The translations under genes were made by a program, and so were the position numbers. The notes beneath the pieces were generated by a model that did not search any database, was not told the DNA's origin, and saw nothing but the letters and a program-made list of their open reading frames with translations. From JBMNTP01 sp050945795 (GTDB lineage Bacteria; Bacillota; Clostridia; Christensenellales; MGBC116941), in the NCBI GenBank assembly GCA_050945795.1, contig JBMNTP010000035.1, positions 1-15,423 on the forward strand: a stretch of 15,423 nt of DNA, given 5' to 3'. This document shows, piece by piece, positions 1 to 5,979 of this stretch; the first letter of the stretch is position 1, and every line of letters begins with the position of its first letter.

Positions 1-131
1 CCCCATGTCACGTTTTCCGATATAGAACGGCTTTCTTCCTGTGCCAATGACGACATGATGGTAATGAGAAGCTCGCCCTTGCTGTCCAGCGTGTATATAT
101 TTTCTTTCTCGAGCAGTAATTTATCACCACC
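1..131 (-). pseudogene. Large serine recombinase fragment, N-terminally truncated, runs off the left edge
   Basis: Reading the minus strand from 131 down to 1 gives about 43 codons that include EKENIYTLDSKGELLITIM followed by SSLAQEESRSISENVTWG. This is the highly conserved end of the resolvase catalytic domain of large serine recombinases, the integrases and transposases of many Clostridia mobile elements. The frame is stopped upstream by a TAA at 132-134. The catalytic-serine N-terminus expected just before this block is absent, so the gene is cut at about 115-131. Its remaining C-terminal part would lie left of the window. I am confident of the family from the motif. I infer a pseudogene from the missing N-terminus, though a frameshift is a possible alternative to a deletion. 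Confidence 0.8.
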
Positions 132-231
132 TTAGAGTAGTCCAAAGTGCTGAAAAGTGCGATACTGCAAGGTTTTGTGGCACTCAAAAATGTGTATCGT
201 GACCTTTCGTAATCGACCGTTTTGAAGGTTG

Positions 232-293
232 AAACACCAAATAAACACCAAGTTGTAAGGCGTTCTGTGTCTGCCGTACAGCTTGGTGTTTTT
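232..293. terminator. Long imperfect hairpin with T-run, likely terminator; adjacent short direct repeat
   Basis: The arms AAACACCAAG (243-252) and CTTGGTGTTT (282-291) are perfect complements. Pairing continues inward through a T-G wobble and TGTA/TACA, then GGC/GCC around an 11-nt loop. On the plus strand the stem runs into five Ts (289-293). On the minus strand it lies about 50 nt past the stop of the integrase remnant and could terminate it. AAACACCAA is also repeated directly at 232-240 and 243-251. No plus-strand gene ending here is visible. The region could alternatively be the end structure of a mobile element. Confidence 0.55.
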
Positions 294-342
294 CTGTGTG
301 GGAAGGCTTTTATGTGCTGTGACTCGCGTACATCTTCTACTC

Positions 343-672
343 TCATTCCTCCACCGTTGCCAGAGCCTCACTGATGGCATTCGACGCCTGTACCATGGTT
401 TCTGCAAAGACATGAGCATAAATGGTCTCTGTAGTGCGTGTGTCGCTGTGTCCCAAATGTTCGGATATTACCTTCACAGGCACACCCATATTTATCAGAA
501 GTGAAGCGTTCGCATGGCGCAGGTCATGGATATGAATGTCTGGAAAGTTGTACTTGGCGAGAAGCTGCTTGAATTGTAGGTTGATATAGGACTTTGCCAT
601 GTACTCGCCGTATGACCCAGTGAAAACGGCCCCACGTTCGAGCCAGCGGCTGCCTACGGCCTTCCGGGGCTC
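343..672 (-). pseudogene. Tyrosine recombinase (phage/ICE-type integrase), C-terminal catalytic fragment
   Basis: The minus-strand frame ending at 343 encodes the C-terminal catalytic half of a tyrosine recombinase. HDLRHANAS is the box containing the His and second Arg, HLGHSD carries the late His, and ETIYAHV carries the nucleophilic Tyr. The first catalytic Arg box, the SAM-like core-binding domain and the N-terminal arm domain are all missing. Integrase-like sequence can be followed back only to about 665-672. The frame stays open to 855, but its upstream residues do not look like integrase. This is therefore a remnant of about 110 residues against roughly 380 for an intact enzyme. A functional protein is very unlikely. 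The piece shows that this flank once belonged to an integrative element. Confidence 0.8.
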
Positions 673-804
673 ATCCTGCCATATGGCGAGGTGCGGGATG
701 CTGCATTGGGCGAGATGGAAAAGATGATGGACGATACCGATGTTAGTGCACAACACCCGAATCGGCAGATGGGTCAAGATAAGCAGGGATATGAACGGAT
801 GTGA
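616..804 (+). other. Possible short coding remnant, unassigned
   Basis: This is a 62-codon open frame on the plus strand between stops. Its translation looks protein-like and hydrophilic, for example MEKMMDDTDVSAQHPNR from 715 and ending QMGQDKQGYERM. No start codon with a ribosome site is visible. It lies opposite the point where integrase similarity stops (about 670), so it may be the end of another element's gene joined to the integrase stub. I do not recognise a family. Confidence 0.25.
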
Positions 805-923
805 TCGGGGGAGATCTCTGTTCCGTCGATCTTTGCCACATACACCTCGCCCCATTTGATTATGGTTGCGTGTCTGCGCCCATGTTTCCCATGCTCACCG
901 CGGCCTCGTCCGCGGTATTTGTG
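774..923 (-). other. Possible short coding remnant, unassigned
   Basis: This minus-strand open frame of about 50 codons is bounded by TAA at 924-926 and TGA at 774-776. It contains GEVYVAKIDGTEISPDHIRS, which reads like genuine protein, preceded by an Arg/His/Gly-rich stretch. There is no start codon with a ribosome site. It is in a different frame from the integrase remnant and may be another scrap of mobile-element DNA. The surrounding 924-1090 shows nothing else that I can support. Confidence 0.2.
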
Positions 924-1093
924 TTAAGAGGGGAAACGCCCCCTTGCTGAAAGAAATACACACAGGGGTTTTGCAGCCGACCTTTCAGAACGATTTTGTC
1001 CAAAGCGTGTATTTGCGGCTTGAATAAGCTCGGATTTCATATACTCATAAATTCTGGAGTGGGCAGAAAACTGAGGGGCGACCCGCCCATAAA

Positions 1094-1126
1094 AATATTG
1101 CGAAATATTGCGAAATATGGTATAAT
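1094..1126 (+). promoter_or_regulatory. Sigma-A-type promoter of the TetR gene, built on a tandem 10-mer
   Basis: TTGCGA at 1098-1103 and TATAAT at 1121-1126 are separated by exactly 17 bp, a near-consensus promoter pointing at the TetR gene. The upstream element and spacer consist of AATATTGCGA repeated twice head to tail (1094-1103 and 1104-1113), followed by AATAT. The expected start is near 1133. Confidence 0.7.
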
Positions 1127-1134
1127 GTAGATAC

Positions 1135-1148
1135 TGATTGTTCAATCA
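1135..1148. promoter_or_regulatory. Perfect 14-bp palindrome, candidate TetR operator
   Basis: TGATTG-TT-CAATCA is a perfect inverted repeat covering the predicted transcription start of the TetR gene and lying 16 nt before its ATG. The size and location fit autorepression by a TetR-family dimer. That this regulator binds here is inference. Confidence 0.5.
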
Positions 1149-1164
1149 TTAAACGAGGTGCGAC

Positions 1165-1662
1165 ATGGCAAAGCCACTTGACCCCACCAAACGCGAAAAA
1201 ATATTGCAAACTGCAATCGAATTATTCGTACAACGCGGTTATGAGGGGACGTCTACTGCCGCAATTGCAGAGCAGGCAGAAATGTCCAGCTCGCACATGT
1301 ACATATATTTTAAAAACAAAAAAGATTTAATGCTTACAGCCGTGCGGCGCATGATGGAGGAGCACACGCAGCGGTTTGAAGAGCTCTCTGGAAAGTCAGC
1401 CGGAATGGGTGTGGAGCAATATATCGATTGGTGCTTTGATGAGCTGGAAACAATACGCCCACGCGTATTATTTATTATTCGTTGTGTGATTACGCCATCT
1501 TTGAAAAAAACGTTCGAGGCGTTCGACTTTGACTATTCCAATGCATTTTTGCCCTATCTGCAAGGCTGGCCGGAGCAGGACGCCGCAAACACCGCCCGCG
1601 CCCTGATGGCACTCAGCGACAGTTATTTCCTTGTGGGGGATACCGTTCTACCCGGTCAATGA
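1165..1662 (+). CDS. TetR/AcrR-family transcriptional regulator, 3' end probably truncated
   Basis: The 165-residue product starts with a classic TetR N-terminal DNA-binding domain: KREKILQTAIELFVQRGYEGTS, then a helix-turn-helix around residues 30-52 (STAAIAEQAEMSSSHMYIYF) and KNKKDL. The ATG at 1165 follows a GAGGTG ribosome site. The rest is the variable ligand-binding and dimerisation domain. The protein is shorter than the usual 185-210 residues: after DSYFLVGD, where family members normally have one or two more helices, it ends in TVLPGQ. The last 50 bp overlap the end of the convergent lipoprotein gene. I infer that the original C-terminus was lost at a deletion or insertion junction near 1635-1645. 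DNA binding may survive, but dimerisation may not. The ligand is unknown. Confidence 0.85.
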   Translation: MAKPLDPTKREKILQTAIELFVQRGYEGTSTAAIAEQAEMSSSHMYIYFKNKKDLMLTAVRRMMEEHTQRFEELSGKSAGMGVEQYIDWCFDELETIRPRVLFIIRCVITPSLKKTFEAFDFDYSNAFLPYLQGWPEQDAANTARALMALSDSYFLVGDTVLPGQ

Positions 1663-2053
1663 TCAGCTCATAACGAACAAGGCCTCTGTCTGAATCGAGT
1701 TCCTTTGCTCCGAGAATATACGCAAGAAAGGACTCCAACGGTGCGTTGAGTTCAACTAATCTGTCTAAAATGGCAGGATCAAAGTAAGAGGATTGGATGC
1801 CAGGGTAAAATATATCAATATAAGCTTCATGGATTGCATCGTATGCTCCTCTGGAAAGGGAGACATCTTCCCGCATTTTATGAATCAGCTGCTCAGCCGC
1901 GGTCCATTCCGGTTTGAGCGCTTGGTCATCTGTGGCAGCAGATGATGGTGCAGCCGCATGGGGGGCAACAGAATCCACAGGGCGTATTTTGGGAGTACAG
2001 CCAAAAGAAAGCAACGAGACGAGCAGCAACAGATAGAATAGAACTTTTTTCAT
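1613..2053 (-). CDS. Small predicted lipoprotein of unknown function, possibly 3'-truncated
   Basis: The 146-residue product has a type II signal peptide: MKK, a hydrophobic stretch, then SLLSFGC with the lipidated Cys at position 19. A Pro/Ala/Ser-rich linker (about 22-45) leads to a helical domain (about 46-135). A GGGAGG ribosome site lies 7 nt before the ATG. The last residues (YPPQGNNCR) are encoded by DNA that reads as the TetR gene on the other strand, so the native C-terminus may have been replaced at the same junction. I do not recognise a family. It would be membrane-anchored on the outer face of the cell. Confidence 0.7.
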   Translation of the reverse strand: MKKVLFYLLLLVSLLSFGCTPKIRPVDSVAPHAAAPSSAATDDQALKPEWTAAEQLIHKMREDVSLSRGAYDAIHEAYIDIFYPGIQSSYFDPAILDRLVELNAPLESFLAYILGAKELDSDRGLVRYELIIDRVERYPPQGNNCR

Positions 2054-2375
2054 AATAACGCCTCCCAGTATGAATGATTGAGATTACTGTTATCTGTTAA
2101 AGCGCGTTGATATAAGACATTCAATCGTTTTTGATGGATGCAATAGCATGAAGGCCGATGCAACTTGCACTACAATTATAAATATGCAAAAAGCGAAATG
2201 AAAGCCATTTTTGGAAATATTTACATGATGGATACAATATCGACCAAACTTAGCGCTAAAGTGATTTTTTTGCGCGCCACGGCCCCTGTCCTTGGTTTGG
2301 GCTCTTGGATAACCCGGTTAGATATGGCCTCTTCGCATGGGAGTAAGGGCTCAATGCACTATGCTAGAATGCCCA
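2054..2375. other. AT-rich intergenic region, no supported gene
   Basis: This stretch lies between the divergent lipoprotein gene and the regulatory repeat of the dehydrogenase gene. A plus-strand frame beginning with TTG at 2165 stays open to 2410, but it has no ribosome site and runs through the regulatory repeat, so I do not call it. It may hold the lipoprotein promoter. I see no convincing hairpin. Confidence 0.5.
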
Positions 2376-2440
2376 AAAGATATATCGTACATAACTACAA
2401 TGTATTTTAAAAATAAAAAGCAATAATTTATAATTTTAAT
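2376..2440 (+). promoter_or_regulatory. Regulatory repeat copy 1: LysR-type box and promoter of the aldehyde dehydrogenase gene
   Basis: This 65-bp sequence is about 92% identical (four substitutions, one indel) to 4906-4971. It contains the palindrome TACAT-N7-ATGTA at 2388-2404 and TATAAT at 2429-2434, with 24 nt between them. The -35 position is poor (TTTAAA), as expected of an activator-dependent promoter. The palindrome centre falls near -45 from the predicted start at about 2441, a typical place for an activator to contact polymerase. I infer that the LysR-type protein encoded at 3999-4877 binds here. Confidence 0.75.
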
Positions 2441-2464
2441 AAAAACAGCATGAGGTGTAAAAAA

Positions 2465-3913
2465 ATGGGTTATGATGCATCAATGTACATCAATGGAGAA
2501 AGAAAAGAAGCAAGTAACGGGGAGAGAATAGTTGTTCATAGTCCGATTGATGAGTCCGTAATTGGATCTGTGCCACAAGGGACAAGAGAGGATGCGGTTG
2601 AGGCCTTGATATCTGCAAAAAATGCACAAAAGGAATGGGCCAGACTGCCTGCACTTGACAGAGCAAAGTATATACGGCTGTTAGCAGATCAGGTTATCGC
2701 TAATAAGGAAGAGCTCGCAAAAATTCTTTCGATGGAACAAGGCAAGCCAATCAAGGAATCCAGAGGAGAGGTTGAGACCACAGCCTTGTTTTTGAGGTTT
2801 GCTGCTGAAAACGCGAGCAGAATAGAGGGCGAGATTTTAACATCCAGCAAAAAAGATGAACAAATATGGATCCAAAGAGTGCCGTACGGGGTTACAGTTG
2901 GTTTGGTATCCTGGAATTTTCCGCTAGCCATTGCGGCAAGAAAGCTTGGCAACGCTTTGGTTTGCGGCAATGCAATGGTGCTAAAGCCACCTTCCGTTAC
3001 ACCGCTGACTGTTATGAAGATGGCTGAACTCGTTGAAAAAGTGGGATTTCCCAAAGGGGTTTTAAATATTGTTACTGGCCGTGGATCGGAGATGGGTGAT
3101 GAGCTGGCAAAAAATGAGATTACGAAACTCGTATCACTGACGGGTGGAACGGAAGCAGGAAGATCATTATTAAGAGCAGCGGCGCAAAACATTACCGTGT
3201 TGAGGTTGGAGCTGGGAGGAAAAGCGCCCTTTATCATAATGGATGATGTTGACCTGGAAAAAGCAGCGGAGGCAGCTTTGATTGCGCGGTTTACCAATTG
3301 CGGGCAAATATGTACGTGCAATGAAAGAATGTATATACACAAGAATATCTACCAAGATTTTTTGAACATATACATAGAAAAAATAAAACAGCTAACAGTC
3401 GGAAACCCATTGGATGAGGATACAGATATTGGGCCGAAAGTAAGCAAAGAAGAACTAGAGAAACTGCAAATTATGGTGGACAATGCTATTATGGACGGAG
3501 CAAAGATCCTTTATGGCGGCGGAAAGCTGGAAGGAACGCAGTTTGAAAAAGGCTATTGGTTTGGACCGACTGTGCTGGAAGTGGATAACAATAACAATAA
3601 AATCATGCAAGAAGAGATATTTGGCCCTGTCAGTCCTGTAATGAAAGTGAATGATTTTGAAGAGGCATTGATGTATGCCAACGATTGCAACTATGGACTA
3701 TCTGCGTATTTGTTTACAAGCGATATGTACAAGATAATGCAGGCGGTAAGAGAGCTTGAGTTTGGAGAGATATACACAAATAGAACAAATGGTGAAGAGA
3801 TCAATGCATTCCATAATGGATTTAAATTGAGCGGGATGGGTGGAGAAGATGGAAAACATGGTTTAGAGGGATATTTGCAGAAAAAGACGGTTTATATGAA
3901 CTATTGCAAATAA
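2465..3913 (+). CDS. NAD(P)-dependent aldehyde dehydrogenase, AldA-like (lactaldehyde/glycolaldehyde type)
   Basis: The 482-residue product matches the normal length of the ALDH superfamily. It shows the SWNFP and LKPPSVTP nucleotide-site motifs, the Glu of LELGGKAP (about residue 249) and the catalytic Cys region NCGQICTCNER (Cys 283). The E. coli lactaldehyde dehydrogenase AldA has the same style of double-Cys block, and the C-terminal NRTNGEEINAFHNG and GGEDGKHGLEGYLQ closely resemble AldA. Oxidation of lactaldehyde, glycolaldehyde or a related aldehyde to the acid is therefore likely, and fits an aldolase next door. I chose ATG 2465 because GAGGTG sits just before it. An in-frame ATG at 2450 has no ribosome site. 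The gene is a single transcription unit with its own LysR-box promoter and a strong terminator. The true substrate is unproven. Confidence 0.88.
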   Translation: MGYDASMYINGERKEASNGERIVVHSPIDESVIGSVPQGTREDAVEALISAKNAQKEWARLPALDRAKYIRLLADQVIANKEELAKILSMEQGKPIKESRGEVETTALFLRFAAENASRIEGEILTSSKKDEQIWIQRVPYGVTVGLVSWNFPLAIAARKLGNALVCGNAMVLKPPSVTPLTVMKMAELVEKVGFPKGVLNIVTGRGSEMGDELAKNEITKLVSLTGGTEAGRSLLRAAAQNITVLRLELGGKAPFIIMDDVDLEKAAEAALIARFTNCGQICTCNERMYIHKNIYQDFLNIYIEKIKQLTVGNPLDEDTDIGPKVSKEELEKLQIMVDNAIMDGAKILYGGGKLEGTQFEKGYWFGPTVLEVDNNNNKIMQEEIFGPVSPVMKVNDFEEALMYANDCNYGLSAYLFTSDMYKIMQAVRELEFGEIYTNRTNGEEINAFHNGFKLSGMGGEDGKHGLEGYLQKKTVYMNYCK

Positions 3914-3921
3914 TCTTGCGC

Positions 3922-3972
3922 CATAAATAACAACCCTGATATTGTCTGCTGATATCAGGGTTGTTATTTATG
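3922..3972. terminator. Bidirectional terminator between aldehyde dehydrogenase and lysR
   Basis: A perfect 21-bp stem (3922-3942 against 3952-3972) has a 9-nt loop. The core CAACCCTGATAT/ATATCAGGGTTG is GC-rich and is flanked on both sides by AT-rich arms that give a T-rich 3' run on either strand (TTGTTATTTA; TTGTTATTTATGG). It lies 8 nt after the dehydrogenase stop and 26 nt from the lysR stop, so it can end both convergent transcripts. Confidence 0.9.
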
Positions 3973-3998
3973 AATACAAGCCATCAATGCAATCAGGG

Positions 3999-4877
3999 TC
4001 ACGTGTCCTGCAAGAATTGAATGAGTGCTTTTGCAGTGCTAGTTAAAGGGATTTTTGCGTTCCATGTTAACGTCGCCATACGCGAAGGGAATTTCTCAAT
4101 AACAGGCACTTTATAGACTAGGCCTGTTTTAATGTCGTGATCGACAAAATTTTCTGTAACAAAGCCGATGCCAAAATTATTTTGCACCAACAATGAAATC
4201 AATTGTGTATCTTTCAATTCGTGTATCGGATTGGCAGTGAGACCAAAGGATGAAAAGATGTTATCGGCATGTACACGAGACAAGCTGTCTTTTGGCAACA
4301 TGATCATCGGGTAATTGGCTAATTGATAGATGGAGTGGGGCTCTGAGATCAGGGATTTATATTTTTCGCCAGTGATAAAGCAATCATAGAGAGGAAATAA
4401 ATCTAATTTGAGAGAAAAATTGCCATTGAGCGGCTGAGGAGTGATTCCGATATCAACTAGATTTGACTCAAGCGCCTTCTCAATAATATTGGTAGCTGCT
4501 ATTTGGAGCCGAAATCGGGCGGTTGGATATTTTTCGGTAAACTGAATCAGCTTAGCTAGCATATATTTTTCAAACAAATCTCGACCAACACCGATGCGTA
4601 TTATGGAGGAATGTTGATCTTTTATCGATTCAATATTGTTTTTTGTTTCATTTAATAGGGAAAACGTTTGTTTTACGTTTTGAAACAAAAGTTCGCCCTC
4701 AAGAGTCAAACATACGCCTTTTTTAGAGCGCTCAAACAAGGTGCATCCCAGTTCGTTTTCGATATTTACCATTGCTTTGCTTAAGGCAGGCTGGGATATA
4801 TAGAGCTCTTTAGCGGCTTTTGTAATATTGCCCAGCAGCGCAACCTTATAGAAATATTCATAATACCGAAAAATCAT
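3999..4877 (-). CDS. LysR-type transcriptional regulator
   Basis: The 292-residue product has the standard LTTR length. The N-terminal winged helix-turn-helix is at about residues 15-45 (NITKAAKELYISQPALSKAM, then ENELGCTLFERS), followed by the linker helix and a periplasmic-binding-protein-like effector domain (about 90-290). An AGGAGA ribosome site precedes the ATG. It is divergent from the aldolase gene and convergent with the dehydrogenase gene, so its neighbours are its probable targets. The 65-bp repeat sits in front of both. Its own promoter (TTGTAA and TACGAT, 17-bp spacing, minus strand 4942-4914) overlaps the palindrome, which predicts autorepression. The effector is probably the sugar or a pathway intermediate, but this is inference. 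Confidence 0.92.
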   Translation of the reverse strand: MIFRYYEYFYKVALLGNITKAAKELYISQPALSKAMVNIENELGCTLFERSKKGVCLTLEGELLFQNVKQTFSLLNETKNNIESIKDQHSSIIRIGVGRDLFEKYMLAKLIQFTEKYPTARFRLQIAATNIIEKALESNLVDIGITPQPLNGNFSLKLDLFPLYDCFITGEKYKSLISEPHSIYQLANYPMIMLPKDSLSRVHADNIFSSFGLTANPIHELKDTQLISLLVQNNFGIGFVTENFVDHDIKTGLVYKVPVIEKFPSRMATLTWNAKIPLTSTAKALIQFLQDT

Positions 4878-4905
4878 AATTTGTCTCCTGTTTGATTGAT
4901 ATTAC

Positions 4906-4971
4906 AAAGATATATCGTACATAACTTTAATGTATTTTACAAAACAAAAAGCAATAATTTATAATTTAAAT
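4906..4971. promoter_or_regulatory. Regulatory repeat copy 2: LysR-type box between lysR and the aldolase gene
   Basis: This is the second copy of the 2376-2440 element. The palindrome TACAT-N7-ATGTA is at 4918-4934 and the plus-strand TATAAT at 4960-4965, 25 nt further on, for the aldolase operon. On the minus strand TTGTAA (4942-4937) and TACGAT (4919-4914) with a 17-bp spacer form a promoter for lysR, whose spacer is the palindrome itself. Only the seven central bases and a few flanking ones differ between the copies. The layout is the classic LTTR divergent, self-repressing and target-activating arrangement. Binding is inferred. Confidence 0.78.
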
Positions 4972-5044
4972 GAATGATTTATGTGCATTTTTAACTTATC
5001 ACAGTTATGATTAAAAATCAAGTGAACACAAGGAGAACGGAACC

Positions 5045-5899
5045 GTGAGAAAACTAAAGAGGTATAACGAACTACTGCAATATGCACAAGAACATCAGTT
5101 TACAGTGCCTGGTTTTAATATATTCAACATGGAGACTGCTCAGGCTGTAATAAAAGCATCGGATGAAATGAACGTTCCAGTGATTATTCAGATTTACAGT
5201 GGAGATATATCCCATACCGACGGGCCGGCCATGATCAAAGCGATTGTGGAGGCAGAGATACAGACAGCCGAAATCGATGTCGCACTTGGCCTGGATCATG
5301 GACGGTCATTTGAAGAGGCAAAGCTTTGTGTTGACAGCGGTTTTACAGGTGTTATGATTGATTTGTCCTCGCAGGATTACAGTTATAACGTCAGGCAAAC
5401 AATCGAGACAGTGAAGTATGCACATGAAAGAGGTGTTTCGGTCGAAGCAGAGCTGGGCATTATATCAAATGGCGACAGTGATCCAAAGGTGCTGGAGCAA
5501 GGCTTTACCGATCCCAAAATGGCACGGCAATTCGTTATGGATACAGGGGTGGATTGCTTGGCGGTTGCCATTGGAACGGCGCATGGAGTATACAAAACAA
5601 AACCGAGGATCGACTTTGATCTTTTGCAGGAGCTGATTGAGTGTGTACCCTGCCCAATTGTGGTCCATGGCGGATCGGGAACGCCGGATGACGATGTGGA
5701 ACGAATGGTAAGAATGGGGATTGCAAAATTAAACATTGGCACAGACCTGTTTATAGGCTACAACAAAGGTTTGATTAAAACCATGGAAGGGAAAGAACCG
5801 GACAAGGTCCGTGCGGTAGACGCTTCTGCCACAGCAAGAGATGAAGTATACAAAGTAGCACAAAACAAGCTCGAGATTCTCACAAGATTTAGAAAGTGA
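5045..5899 (+). CDS. Class II (zinc) ketose-phosphate aldolase, FbaA/GatY/KbaY family
   Basis: The 284-residue product is the size of GatY/KbaY and of bacterial class II fructose-bisphosphate aldolases. Visible features are Asp84-His85 (GLDHG; catalytic Asp and Zn ligand), VEAELG at 133-138, His180 in GTAHGVYK and His208 in VHGGSGTP (Zn and phosphate site), and LNIGTD, the second phosphate-binding loop. The start is GTG at 5045 behind AGGAGA. Enzymes of this family split ketose phosphates to DHAP plus an aldehyde. It is the first gene of an operon with an FGGY kinase, and an aldehyde dehydrogenase lies nearby. I therefore infer that it cleaves a ketose 1-phosphate (or 1,6-bisphosphate) from this pathway rather than serving central glycolysis. 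The exact substrate cannot be read from sequence. Confidence 0.9.
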   Translation: MRKLKRYNELLQYAQEHQFTVPGFNIFNMETAQAVIKASDEMNVPVIIQIYSGDISHTDGPAMIKAIVEAEIQTAEIDVALGLDHGRSFEEAKLCVDSGFTGVMIDLSSQDYSYNVRQTIETVKYAHERGVSVEAELGIISNGDSDPKVLEQGFTDPKMARQFVMDTGVDCLAVAIGTAHGVYKTKPRIDFDLLQELIECVPCPIVVHGGSGTPDDDVERMVRMGIAKLNIGTDLFIGYNKGLIKTMEGKEPDKVRAVDASATARDEVYKVAQNKLEILTRFRK

Positions 5900-5979
5900 G
5901 AATGCCCAAGGCAAGGTCTACTGTTGCCCAGTCTGATTCAAAAACGTCATATCGGCGGTTTTATACGGGGGGTGTAGTG

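Noticed and set aside
924..1145. 73-codon minus-strand frame
   Set aside because: Its start is inside the TetR promoter and operator region, it has no ribosome site and its composition is unconvincing.
2165..2410. 81-codon plus-strand frame starting with TTG
   Set aside because: It has no ribosome site, no recognisable domain, and runs through the duplicated regulatory element.
2689..3342. 217-codon frame antisense to the aldehyde dehydrogenase
   Set aside because: It is a shadow of the well-supported gene on the plus strand, with a Ser/Pro-rich low-information translation.
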